From assembly GCF_040712315.1 (NCBI RefSeq), contig NC_134017.1, positions 48,047,636 to 48,111,635 of the forward strand: DNA of 64,000 nucleotides. The letters are read 5' to 3'. The notes under the pieces were generated by a model. It was not told the origin of the DNA and ran no database searches. It was given only the letters and a program-made list of their open reading frames with translations. Below, in pieces: positions 25,035-34,866 of this stretch. Made by a program: the position numbers and the translations under genes. The stretch is from Castanea sativa. Lineage: Eukaryota > Streptophyta > Magnoliopsida > Fagales > Fagaceae. Within the stretch, counting starts at the first letter, position 1, and every line of letters begins with the position of its first letter.

Positions 25035-25467
25035 GTCAGTTCTATCTTATAACTTTGATTGCTCGGTTTCATGATCTCGAAAAATTGTATCTCCTTCATT
25101 ATAATGGGACTTGTGTTCTCTATAATAGCTGATGATTATCAGGTACACATCTTATATTTATGGAATTATGAGAAATATATTTGTCTATTATGACTTTGGT
25201 GTTAGATGTTGGAACATTTACAGTGTTCAATTCTAATCTGCAGGAAATTGGAGTTTTAGTCACAATATTTTTTGCCTGTTCCATGCTTGCGTTGGCCTGA
25301 TTTTACCTTCACTGGCGAAATTAAGGACAACGTATGTTAAAGTAAGTTTTCTATCTTACAACTTTTGAAGAGTCAGCTATAAATTTTGTCAAGAAAGAAT
25401 CTCCTGTGGTGCCTCGTAGCTGTACGTTTCTTGTCACACGATTGTATTTATTCTTAGGTTTGGAGGT

Positions 25468-25780
25468 TCATTTACATTTTGTATAGGGGGTGCAAGTACG
25501 AGGGAAAAATATAACGAAATGGAAGACTTGAGGAGCAAGCAGAATCTTGTCAAGAAAGAATCATTAAGCTAAAGAGAATCTCGCTGCTGCTGAAGCAGAA
25601 CTTGAAAACCGGCCACCATATAAACCTCCATAAAATGACAAAATCAGCAACATTTCTACCCAATGATTGATTTTATCTGGCGGTGTGGGTTATGATGTGA
25701 GTTTATGGACATATAGTCGTTCGAGACTTGAACCACTTTCAATATATGGAGTTGATTTTGTGGTTAACTGTCTTCAGGCA
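25468..25780 (+). repeat. Right arm of the inverted repeat with a decayed coiled-coil fragment
   Basis: It is the inverse of 24,116-24,431. The coding remnant (STREKYNEMEDLRSKQ...) has an indel and stops relative to the left arm. The two arms enclose the adenosine kinase fragment, so a transcript of this part would fold into a long double-stranded stem. Confidence 0.85.
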
Positions 25781-26331
25781 TTGTAAAAAAGATATGAAAT
25801 AGTTTTTTTTGCTATCATAAAATGTATTGGTGTACCTATAAAATAAACTGTGATCTTGTTGTTGTATTGGTGCAAGAGTCCCCAATGGACTACATTGTAT
25901 GTATAGGTATTCTATTTGCAACTGTAAAGTCTGGAAACTAAACTAATGGTCATTATGTTAATGGTCAGATATTTAGATTTTATGTTGTAACTTCTTCAGT
26001 TAAATCAATCTTCAATCCAATTCAAGTACTTAACTTAGGCCACCTAATCCAACGCAACCCTTTATTTATACAAAAATCTAATTTCTTTTGTTGATAAGCC
26101 ATGTACAAGAGGAAAAAATTTATATTTTTGAAACAGTGTCATAACTCTATTTTAGATGTGTTTCATAGTTTTGTTATTTATCTGAAATTAATTATCAAAT
26201 TTAGGAACTAAACTATTTAATTTATGTCTTTGAAACTAAACTACAAATTGTCCAGAAATTTGAAATTAAACACCCTCTATTTTAGATTAATTTTAGAGTT
26301 TTGTTATTTATCTGAAATTAGTTATCAAATG
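25781..26331. other. MULE interior, AT-rich
   Basis: No gene. A ~60-bp phrase (AGTTTTGTTATTTATCTGAA) occurs near 26,168 and 26,291 as an imperfect tandem copy. Confidence 0.5.
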
Positions 26332-26714
26332 TAGAAATCGAGCCTTTGAAACTCAATTTTTAATGTGGAAATCGAGTTTCAAAGGCTCGATTTGATTTCA
26401 GTAGCTTTTTAAATCAAGTTTTAAAAACTCGATTTTCATTGAAAATCGAGTTTCAAAGACTTGATTTACATTCGTGTACCACCAAATATAAATCGAGTTT
26501 CATAGACTCGATTTACATTGAAAATCGAGTTTCATAGACTCGGTTTACATTGAAAATCGAGTTTCAAAGCCTCGATTTATATTGAAAATCAAGTTTCAAG
26601 GACTCGATTTTTAGTTTAGTGGTTTTTTTAAAAAATAACATCCCGTGGAAATGCCGCCTTTGAAACATTTTTTAAGCAAAGGAAATCGAGTTTCAAACAC
26701 TCGATTTCCACTGG
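26332..26714. repeat. Internal array of nine terminal-type palindromes
   Basis: Nine imperfect palindromes of 24-26 bp share the half sites AATCGAG and CTCGATT of the MULE ends. They are spaced about 30 bp over most of the array. They lie 0.5 kb beyond the 3' end of mudrA, in the middle of the element. This could be the buried end of an older or nested MULE of the same family, or an internal binding array. Confidence 0.88.
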
Positions 26715-27246
26715 GATTTAGTTTTTTTTTTTTTTTTTTTTTTTTTTGCAGCTACTGCAGCAATAAACCAGAATTAGTTTTTCCCTTTCCCTACAGTAGT
26801 AAACAACTAGATACAACCAATCAAAGGGAGAGTAGTACATCAGAAACAAACAACCGAATTAAAACAGTTACTATTCATTGCTGGCTACGCAAAAGCTGCA
26901 CAATGCAACTAATGTAACGAGTACAATGGATAGCAAATAGTTCAATTACAACAACATTCAGCAATAAAAAAAATATAAAAAATAACAACTAACTAAAATT
27001 AACATAGTCTACATTCGGCAACAACATTCAACAATAAAAAAAAAAAAAAACACTTGTAGATAACCACAGCATTCAGCACTTGTCCATACAGAAGATAACC
27101 ACAAGTCCCACGTACATTGCCAAAACTTCAATCGAGTCTCCGCTCGCCTGACAAACATGAAAATACAATCGTTAGTTTCCAAATACGAAGAACAAAAACC
27201 AAATGAAATTCATAGCATATTATATAAAAACAGTGAGAGCACTTGC
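26715..27246. other. mudrA 3' flank
   Basis: It holds a T-run (26,728-26,748) and A-rich stretches, and likely contains the 3' UTR of mudrA. No gene. Confidence 0.45.
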
Positions 27247-30200
27247 CTAGTTTGTAGCACTACCACTTGTCGAAGCCCCACGGGAATTGGGACAGCTTCT
27301 ACGGTTATGCCCCTCTTGATGACACACTCCACATCGCTGCCTCAGTTGAATCTCCCTCAAGTCCGGATCTTCCCTCCGGCTTCCCCGTTCTCGCCGTACC
27401 CCATCCATTTCATTCCTTATTCTTGAGGCCACAGGACGACCTTTGGCCCGCAACAGCTGTGGGTCAGGCACCCACCGTGGTCCGCGAACGTCCCTTCACA
27501 ATAACTCTGACTTTGGCACTACAAAATTATGTGAATATGTCTGAATGGCGTTGTTCAAACTGTAACATGGGTCAATATAGCTGGTCGCATCGAGGTGCAG
27601 ACCTTGAAGAACTTTAATTGCGTGTGAACAAGGGATCTTCAAGTTTTGCTACTTTCCGCAACCACATATTCTATCAAATACCTGTACTTCATGACTGTGG
27701 TTTCCCCCTCCACCTCTATGGTCGTTGTACGGGGTAAGCACTTGATATACACCAGTTTCATGATTAAAATTCCTCACAGTGTGACCTGCAGTTTTCTGCG
27801 CATTTTTGTTATAGATCTCCATTGCATAATCACTCCACACCTTACCTTGAGAGAGATCTTCCGTAATTTTTTTATGTCGATCGTGGAAATATGCAACAAG
27901 TTTGGACCAAGTGAACTTAACCATTGCCGCAATAGGCAAACCGTGGGCACCTTTAAGTACCCCATTAAAGCACTCAGAGATATTGGTTGTCATTGCCCCG
28001 TAACGTCTTCCACCATCATGTGACTGGGTCCATTTGTCCAGATCCTCACTGATTAAATATATGTATGGCATACAGCGTGCAACATGGCGATCAGTAGGAT
28101 CTACACCCCTCAGTAAATTAATCTCGGCCTCCTTAATGATTTGCATTATGGATTCAAATTTAGCTTCATGGGTCGCATATCTAGCTTTCAAGGCCAATGC
28201 CTTTAGAATCGGGTCATCAAAGCGTCTGTTGAAGTTGCTAGCAACATGTCGAAGGCAATATCGGTGATATACTTGTTCTGTTCCGTCCCTCCATCTAGGC
28301 AACTGTCGAATGACATTTTTTATACCTTTATGTCGGTCAGAAATAATGCAAATGCCATTGGCAGGTGTAACATGCTCAATCGAAGCCCTGAGACACTCTA
28401 AAAACCACCCCCAACTAGCCTCTGACTCCTTGTCCACAACAGCAAAGGCAAGAGGCAAAACCTTTTGATTGGCATCGGTTGCCATTGCAATCATCAAAAC
28501 CCCTTTGTATTTACCATACAAATGAGTCCCATCAATATTGATCACTGGCCTACAATATTGGAATGCAGCAATGCATGGAGCAAATGCCCAATATACATAG
28601 CGTAGTAACGCAGAATTCTCGTATGGCCTAGGTATGGTGTGATAGTTGTACTGGGTACCCGAATCCTGATCCAAGTATGCCAACAACAACTTTCGCAACC
28701 TTTGGTAAGACTCCTCCCAATCCCCAAATATCTTAGCAATTGCCTTTTGTTTTGCGTCCCATACTTTATAGTAAGAAAGCTCATGTTTATACTTAGTACG
28801 TATGATGTCCCAGAGATCTTGTATACGAGCAGTGTGATTTTGTCGCAATTTTCTCACAATTTCTGATGCAACAAAATTAGAGTCCATCATTTTATCGTCT
28901 CTTCGCAGGCCAAAGGGTATACAAGTGTGTGGACCCACATAAGACGTGACCATCCATAAACCATTAAGTTTAACCTTCATGAATGCCCCAACGTACCACT
29001 TGCAGCTGTCATCAACGCATGCAGCACACAATTTACTTTTGGTGGACCTCCGGATTATAAAATTTCTATTATCATTTGCTGCGTATATTATCAATGCACG
29101 CTTCACCGCCTCCTTATTTGCAAAAGTCAACCCTTTATGAAAATGCATCCCATCTTCCCAAGTAGAAACAAATGGTATCTGAAGACGTGAAGGATCAACC
29201 ATATTTTCCTAAGTATTTGCGTAAAATGAGTCGGCAGGAGGTCTGTAGGCAATGGTCGTATTTGTATCATGCTGGATGCCAATATCATCGTCTGCATCAC
29301 CTTCATCATGGTACTTCATATTTTCCTCTTCAAAATTGGGAACGACTTCATGGTCATCCATATCGTTCTCAAAGTCGCCTCACTCAATCCTGTCTTCGTA
29401 TTCATCCACGTCATCAATATTTTCACCATCATTCGCAGCATGATCTTCGTCTTCGTCTTCCTCCTCTAAATGTGTTTCTTGAGGATGGAGGGATTCACCA
29501 GTATTGGCAATATGATCTTGAGATGAGAGCGTATAACCTCCCATTGTAGTACATCCATCATCTAGGGCTGTAAATTGTAAAGCCGTAGTTGTTTGTTGCA
29601 CCACCTCAGTATCAACTTCTACAAGCGGCTCCGAACTTACGTACAACTCAGCAGCATTTATTTGGGGCATTTTTTGGATCCTATTAAACATCATCTTTAC
29701 ATGTTTGTCTTCTTTGATCGCCATATACCCGTAATTTATTCGTTCACGAAGGACTTCTTGTGGGTAACGATAAATAATCTTGATGTCATACCAAGCAGGG
29801 TTCAAATTCAATGAGTGCATTATTTTCCTCTTCAAATCATCCAACGTCTTCAACTTACAACATATCATCATGTAGTAGCATTCAATACCCGGTCCTCTAA
29901 ATGGGAATCCGTCAATCTCTCTAGGATTGTCAAGGGGTCCACCATAATATACATTTATATTAATATTCGTTAGAGATTGTGAACCTATTAGAGAGTAAAG
30001 TATAATATGTTAGTGACATATTTTATCTATTTTATTTAACATCAATTACAAAACCTTGAATATCTACTCAAAGTACAAAAATTACAACTTCTCACCCCAC
30101 AATTGCATATACTCACCCCACATCACATACAAACACACTCAATCATTATCATTTCGTACTCAAACAAATAAAAAAACTAAAGACAAAACTCACCCCCATT

Positions 30201-30913
30201 ACAAAATTTCGACTCAGTTCTAACAAAAATATAAATAAAAATATCAAACCAAACAACAAAAGTCATGAGGATGTGCAAATGAATGAGTGTAATTTGATCA
30301 TGAGCAATCAAAATTAGACATATCATCTAATTTCAAAATCAAGGCATTAATATACAGTTAAATATACCAGATGTGATATACAAACTCAAATTTAATACAA
30401 ATTATGGAGAAAATGAAGCAGATAAATTCACCGAAAGCTAGCAAAAAGACTTCCTAGATCATGAATAAAAAATATATATATATATCTTTCTCCTCACTTT
30501 CTAAAATATATATATATATATTTATATAAATATATATAAATATAAATATATATGTAAATATATATAAATATAAATATAAATATAAATATAAATGTAAATA
30601 TATATATATATATATAAATATAAATATAAATGTAAATATATATATATATATATAAATATAAATATATATGTAAATATATATATATATATATATAAATATA
30701 TATGTAAATATATATATATATATATGTATGTAAATATATATATATATATATGTATGTAAATATATATTAAAAATATTTTATATATAGTGGTTAATACAAA
30801 GAAATAACAAATAATTAGGAAATGTCATGACAATTCAATGCAAGCAACACTTTCTAAAGCACTTATATACACTAAACAACCAACTAGAGAGTGAGGAGAC
30901 CCTTACCTGACAT
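27247..30913 (-). pseudogene. mudrA: mudrA-type MULE transposase, two exons, four premature stops
   Basis: A seven-base coding exon (30,913-30,907, MS plus one base) splices with CAG|GTAAGG to an acceptor AATAG at 29,985. The frame then runs to 27,247 without a shift, for 914 residues. Domains in order: N-terminal MuDR region (VYYGGPLDNP), acidic linker, DNA-binding region with CAAC..C near residues 290-340, and the MULE transposase core. The core's catalytic Asp lies in INIDGTHLYG (about 487), the second Asp in ISDRHKGI (552) and the Glu in NISECFNGVLK (673). A SWIM zinc region (CGCGK..CSHA) and a C-terminal zinc knuckle CGVCHQEGHNRRSC follow. Stops occur at codons 204 (TGA), 261 (TAG), 781 (TAG) and 832 (TGA), the last two clearly replacing Trp. 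The catalytic triad lies in one open 517-codon block, but no full protein can be made. Confidence 0.92.
30470..30785. repeat. AT-rich satellite-like block (TATATA / ATAAAT)
   Basis: Runs of TA are interspersed with ATAAAT and TATGTAAA units over about 300 bp, in the predicted 5' intron of mudrA. It is probably slippage-prone. Confidence 0.92.
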
Positions 30914-31060
30914 GAGGATGTGCAAATATGCTACTAGGATTGTATGAGAGTGAAGAGAGGAGCAATGTCTGTGTGAGAGTTGAGAGAGGAGCAATATTTG
31001 CTGAATGTGTATGAGATGGTTTTGCTGAATGTGTGAGAGAGAAGCAATGTTTGCTTTTCT
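30907..31060 (-). promoter_or_regulatory. Probable leader exon of mudrA
   Basis: On the minus strand this is a CT-rich block ending in ATGTCAG|GTAAGG. It mirrors the CT-rich leader of the PMD gene at the other end. Transcription from the right terminal repeat inward is inferred. Confidence 0.5.
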
Positions 31061-31278
31061 GTACAGTTCTTTTTTTTAAGATTCCTGAGACCATGCTACA
31101 TTGACTTATCTAGACCATGCTTTCTTTTTCTGAAGATTCACGAGATACTTATTCAGACTAGACCACTACACTGACTTAGACCATGCTTTCTTTTTCTGAA
31201 CATTCACAAGACATTTATTCAGCCAAGACACTGACTTATCCAGATGGAAGTGACAGATGGGACTTAAGCAAGGGGAAA

Positions 31279-31535
31279 GACCCCACTTAAAAATCGAGTT
31301 TCTGAGACTCGGTTTCCATTTTAGTAAACCGAGTCTCTAAAACTCGAGATCTAAGTGGCGTCTACGTGGACTCACCGGTAGGAATCGAGTCTCTACTGCT
31401 CGGTATAAAACTCGAGTCTTAGAGACTCGATTTTCAGGTGGACGCCACCTAGAAAAAATGCCACATCAAACTCCAAAATTGAGACTCAAAGACTCGATTT
31501 TTAGGCTCAAAATCAAGCCTCTAAGACTCGAGATG
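31279..31535. repeat. Right sub-terminal palindromic modules
   Basis: Six imperfect palindromes with CGAG/CTCG half sites lie near 31,291, 31,325, 31,381, 31,411, 31,478 and 31,508. They correspond to those at the left end. Confidence 0.85.
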
Positions 31536-31613
31536 TTAGTAAATTATATAGTTTCAAAACCGGACCTGCTAACTATATAGTTGAAAACTAAGGGTTAATT
31601 TACTATTTTCCCC
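31406..31613 (-). repeat. Right terminal inverted repeat of the large MULE
   Basis: It is the inverse of 12,515-12,722, followed directly by the second CAAACAAAA duplication at 31,614-31,622. Confidence 0.9.
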
Positions 31614-31622
31614 CAAACAAAA
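31614..31622. repeat. Right 9-bp target site duplication (CAAACAAAA)
   Basis: It is identical to 12,506-12,514 at the other end of the MULE. Confidence 0.93.
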
Positions 31623-32584
31623 CCATCAAACTTGGGTAAAACAAGAGTAGAGCGGACAGTAACTATAATCATTTAAGAATAGAAGAATGAACTTCGTGAT
31701 TTGCTACAGTAATTTTTGGATTGACCCTCTTGACATTATTATCATTCATTGATTGTTATTTTTGAATGACTAAAATATCCCTTTTTATCTGACATTTTAG
31801 GATGATTGACGAGGATAGTTTGGTCCTTTTGGGAAAAAAAGTGGGCAGTTTTCACCGAAAGTGCAATAATTTTTGTGTGATTAAATGCATTTGTCAGTTA
31901 CACACTACAATTATTGGTGAGTGGTTCCCACGCGCCTCACTCGAAAGTGAGAGTAGCAGCCACTTTTATTTGAACTTTGTGACTCTTTGAGACTTTGACT
32001 ATTCCTGAGTCCGTTAAATTCGATGACAAGTCACCCAACGGTCGAAAACAACTTGGACTTGGTAGTGCAGTTTGGTTGTAGTTTTTTAGAAAAAATAATT
32101 TTTTGAAAAATTTAAAAACTACAAAACCAATTTCACACCTATTGCTAGTTATAGGTTCACGGTAAAAGTGTTAGGAAATCAATTATAATCTACCATATAA
32201 GATGATTGTGAGTCGGAAATTAATTGTAAACTTGTAGTCTTAAATAAGTTAAATAGTCAAAGGCTTTGTAGCTGAATTAATACATTCACATGTGCAAAGT
32301 GCTTGGGGGTCTAAATGGGAAAGAGTTCGAGCTGCAAAATTAGCAGCATGTTGTAATTATTTCTAAAAAAAAATAGATAAGTTAAATAAATTTAGAGTCG
32401 GTGTTTTTATGGCAATTGTTAATAAATAATTTTGGGAAAGTTTAGACGCATTTTCATGAGAAATATAAAAAGTCATAAAAAATTTAATTTTTTTTTTCAT
32501 AAAAAGTTTACAAAATATTTTCTAAACTAATATCATTAGGACATCGGTTAAATTTTCTCATAAAATTAAACATGATTTTATATT
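31623..32584 (-). promoter_or_regulatory. Former upstream region of the gene at 11.9-12.5 kb
   Basis: If the 19.1-kb MULE and one duplication are removed, base 31,623 follows base 12,514. This places this DNA directly upstream of the 190-codon gene. It has no coding potential that I can support. No clear TATA box is visible close to the junction. It ends at the duplication of the second MULE. Confidence 0.6.
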
Positions 32585-33069
32585 GGGCAAATTATACTCC
32601 CCTCCTTTGAGGTATAGAAAATTACACTCACCCTAAACTTGAAAGGAAAAAACACTCCACTCCCTTGAAATTTTTTAAAAAATAACACCCCCCCCTTCTG
32701 TTTATATTAGTAATGGAATATTCCAATTTTTAAAAAATTCTCTTTACCAAAGTTTAGCCATGGTTAGTGAAAAGAGCATTCACATAAAATAAAATAATGA
32801 AAAGAGTATATTATTAAACATATTGCTTAAGTGGATTTTTTAGTCTCTTCTATCACCTTTCCAATTGATTTTTTAAAGTTTGATGATCCTCTTAAATTTT
32901 TTAATCGCACATCTCTCCAACACTTTGGATATAAATTTATGAAATAAAACAATTTGTCGAAACTTTCAAGCTTTTATTGTTTAAAAATGAGTTTGAAATT
33001 TTCAGAGTCACTTATCAATATAAAAAACTTTCAAACATGGGTAAATTAGATAGATTATACATATGTGCA

Positions 33070-33123
<54 letters not shown>

Positions 33124-34241
33124 TATCAACGTGTTTTTGTGTTGCTATTTTTATTTCATTGCAATTTATATTAGACCACATTTTCATCACACATGGTATC
33201 TATTTATAGATTTATTAAATTAGTTTTAATTATTCAAAGTACAAGAGAAACTCTAGAACTTCAAATCAAGTATTTTTCTTCATGCAAGTCAAGTGAGGTG
33301 TCAATGGCTATTGGCTTCTACTTTCCAGCTCATTTTTACATTTACTTCTTTACTGCCAAGTATTGTTTCTTTGGCTGAATTATTGATAAGTAGCATCCAC
33401 TTATTGAATTGGAAATTACCTTTCAAGCATTATAGACAAGTTTGGGCTTTTTCCAAATACTAGAACTACTTCTCAAAAGCTAATTTTTTAGTTATATTAA
33501 TTTCAAAATTTTGGTTTAGGATATTCAACGAATATAAAATCTTCGAAAAAAATGCCGAAGAAATAAGATAATAGAGCATGAGTAAATATCCAAAGCATTG
33601 TGTAACAAACAAATTGAGCATTTTCAAATAAAATCCATCAACGAAAATGTCTTTGAACTTTGAAGTAAACCCATTAACAACAACAAAAATCAAGCTTTTT
33701 CAAAAAAAAAAAAAAATTAATGCTTTACAAATTGTTTTGTAAATATTATACCATTGTGCACATAACAATCTATCTACACATAAATTCCAAAAATCTATGG
33801 CTCAACTATGCTAAAATACAAGAAATTTTGAGGGCTTTGTCGACATTTACTTGGTTATTCAGGTTTTGTCGTATTCACTGTGGAATTATTGTTGGGCCAT
33901 GGGATGGGAGGTTGTAGGGGACTAGTTGAGGTGTATTTGCAACTGTGAATTTGTAAATAAAAGTCCATAATATCAATCTAGGTTTTCAAAGAAGCGGGAA
34001 AGGATGAGCGGGAAGGGATGATTGCCGAAATTTTGGGTTTTATAAAACTTTTAAGAATAAGTTGAGGGAAATTTTGGAAATATGTTCTTAACTAAATGGT
34101 AGGTTAGTACACAACATTTTTAACATCAATTTAACAGAGTTTAGTTAAATGAATGTCAAAGGGGGGAAATGTTTTTTCTTTTTAAGTTTGAGGGTGAGTG
34201 TCATTTTCTCAAACCTCAAGGGAGATGAGTGTTATTTGTCC
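32585..34241. mobile_element. Non-autonomous Mutator-like element, 1.66 kb
   Basis: Ends of about 120-130 bp are inverted copies (left GGGCAAATTATACTC, right inverted GGACAAATAACACTC). They are flanked by identical 9-bp duplications TTTTATATT at 32,576-32,584 and 34,242-34,250. No transposase frame is present. A TA microsatellite (33,078-33,120) lies inside. Its terminal sequence differs from that of the large element, so it belongs to another MULE family. Confidence 0.88.
33078..33120. repeat. TA microsatellite
   Basis: An uninterrupted TA run inside the small MULE. Confidence 0.95.
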
Positions 34242-34250
34242 TTTTATATT

Positions 34251-34866
34251 TTTATGAATAGAACACTGTTTTTTTTTTTTTTTAGTTTATTAATCCCAAA
34301 AGTTAAACATGGTTTTATATTTTTATAAACGGGATACTGTTTTCTTTTTTGTTTGTTAATCCCAAAAATTCGTTTGACTTAGTATTTTTTAGAAGCTAAT
34401 TGTTGGAGAACAATAAGTAAAAAATGAAGAAATGTTTTAATTGCATGACCCAATTAATGAGTCATGCAATTTATTTAAATAAAATATGTTAATAATTTTA
34501 TGACCGGAGAATTCTTTAAAATGCCAAAACGGTTTGAAAAAAATTTTGTTCATAAAAATCTTTCGGGAGAAAAACTTTGTTTATAATTAGCATCTTTTTA
34601 ATTTTCAAAAAAAAAAATGGCAAACACAAGAATATTCATAGATTTATGTGCAAAGTATTAGCCATTTTTATTAGATAATATTTTTTTGTAAAAAATTTAT
34701 TTGGAAAATAATTATTTTTAATAGATTTCTTGAAATAGTTTTTTTTTTCATTAGACGTGAAAATCTTTAAGAGATGTGCCTCTTCAAGTAATAGTCTAAT
34801 GATAATGACATCTTTTGTGATACTCTATAAGAAAGAAAAACTTTTGTTTTTTAGAAGCGTGTTTCA
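34251..34866. other. AT-rich non-coding spacer
   Basis: No gene. The phrase TTTTTATGAATAGAACACTGTTTT and a close variant repeat at about 34,249 and 34,319. Confidence 0.5.

Larger units (their letters stand above)
12515..31613. mobile_element. 19.1-kb Mutator-like element with PMD gene, mudrA and captured host gene fragments
   Basis: The ends are long inverted repeats (left GGCAAAAATAGCAAATTAG, right end inverted GGGAAAATAGTAAATTAA). They are flanked by identical CAAACAAAA duplications, so the span is a single insertion. Content from left to right: terminal repeat, pyrimidine-rich leader, PMD (MAIN-like) gene on plus, fragments of PP2C, SEC22 and adenosine kinase, an array of terminal-type palindromes, mudrA on minus, an AT microsatellite, and the right terminal repeat. 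The two element genes converge, as mudrA and mudrB do in maize MuDR. Both carry several premature stops, so the copy cannot now encode an intact transposase. Its ends look intact and could in principle be moved by a related source. MULEs carrying host fragments are known as Pack-MULEs; a 19-kb one that also keeps both element genes is unusual. Confidence 0.93.

Noticed and set aside
25220..25340. Hydrophobic open segment (EIGVLVTIFFACSMLALA) between the inverted repeat arms
   Set aside because: Short, followed by stops, and not matched to the next adenosine kinase exon; could not be assigned.
26332..26714. CRISPR-like array of regularly spaced repeats
   Set aside because: The repeats are palindromic modules of plant MULE ends, spacers are short and similar, and the context is a plant nuclear genome.
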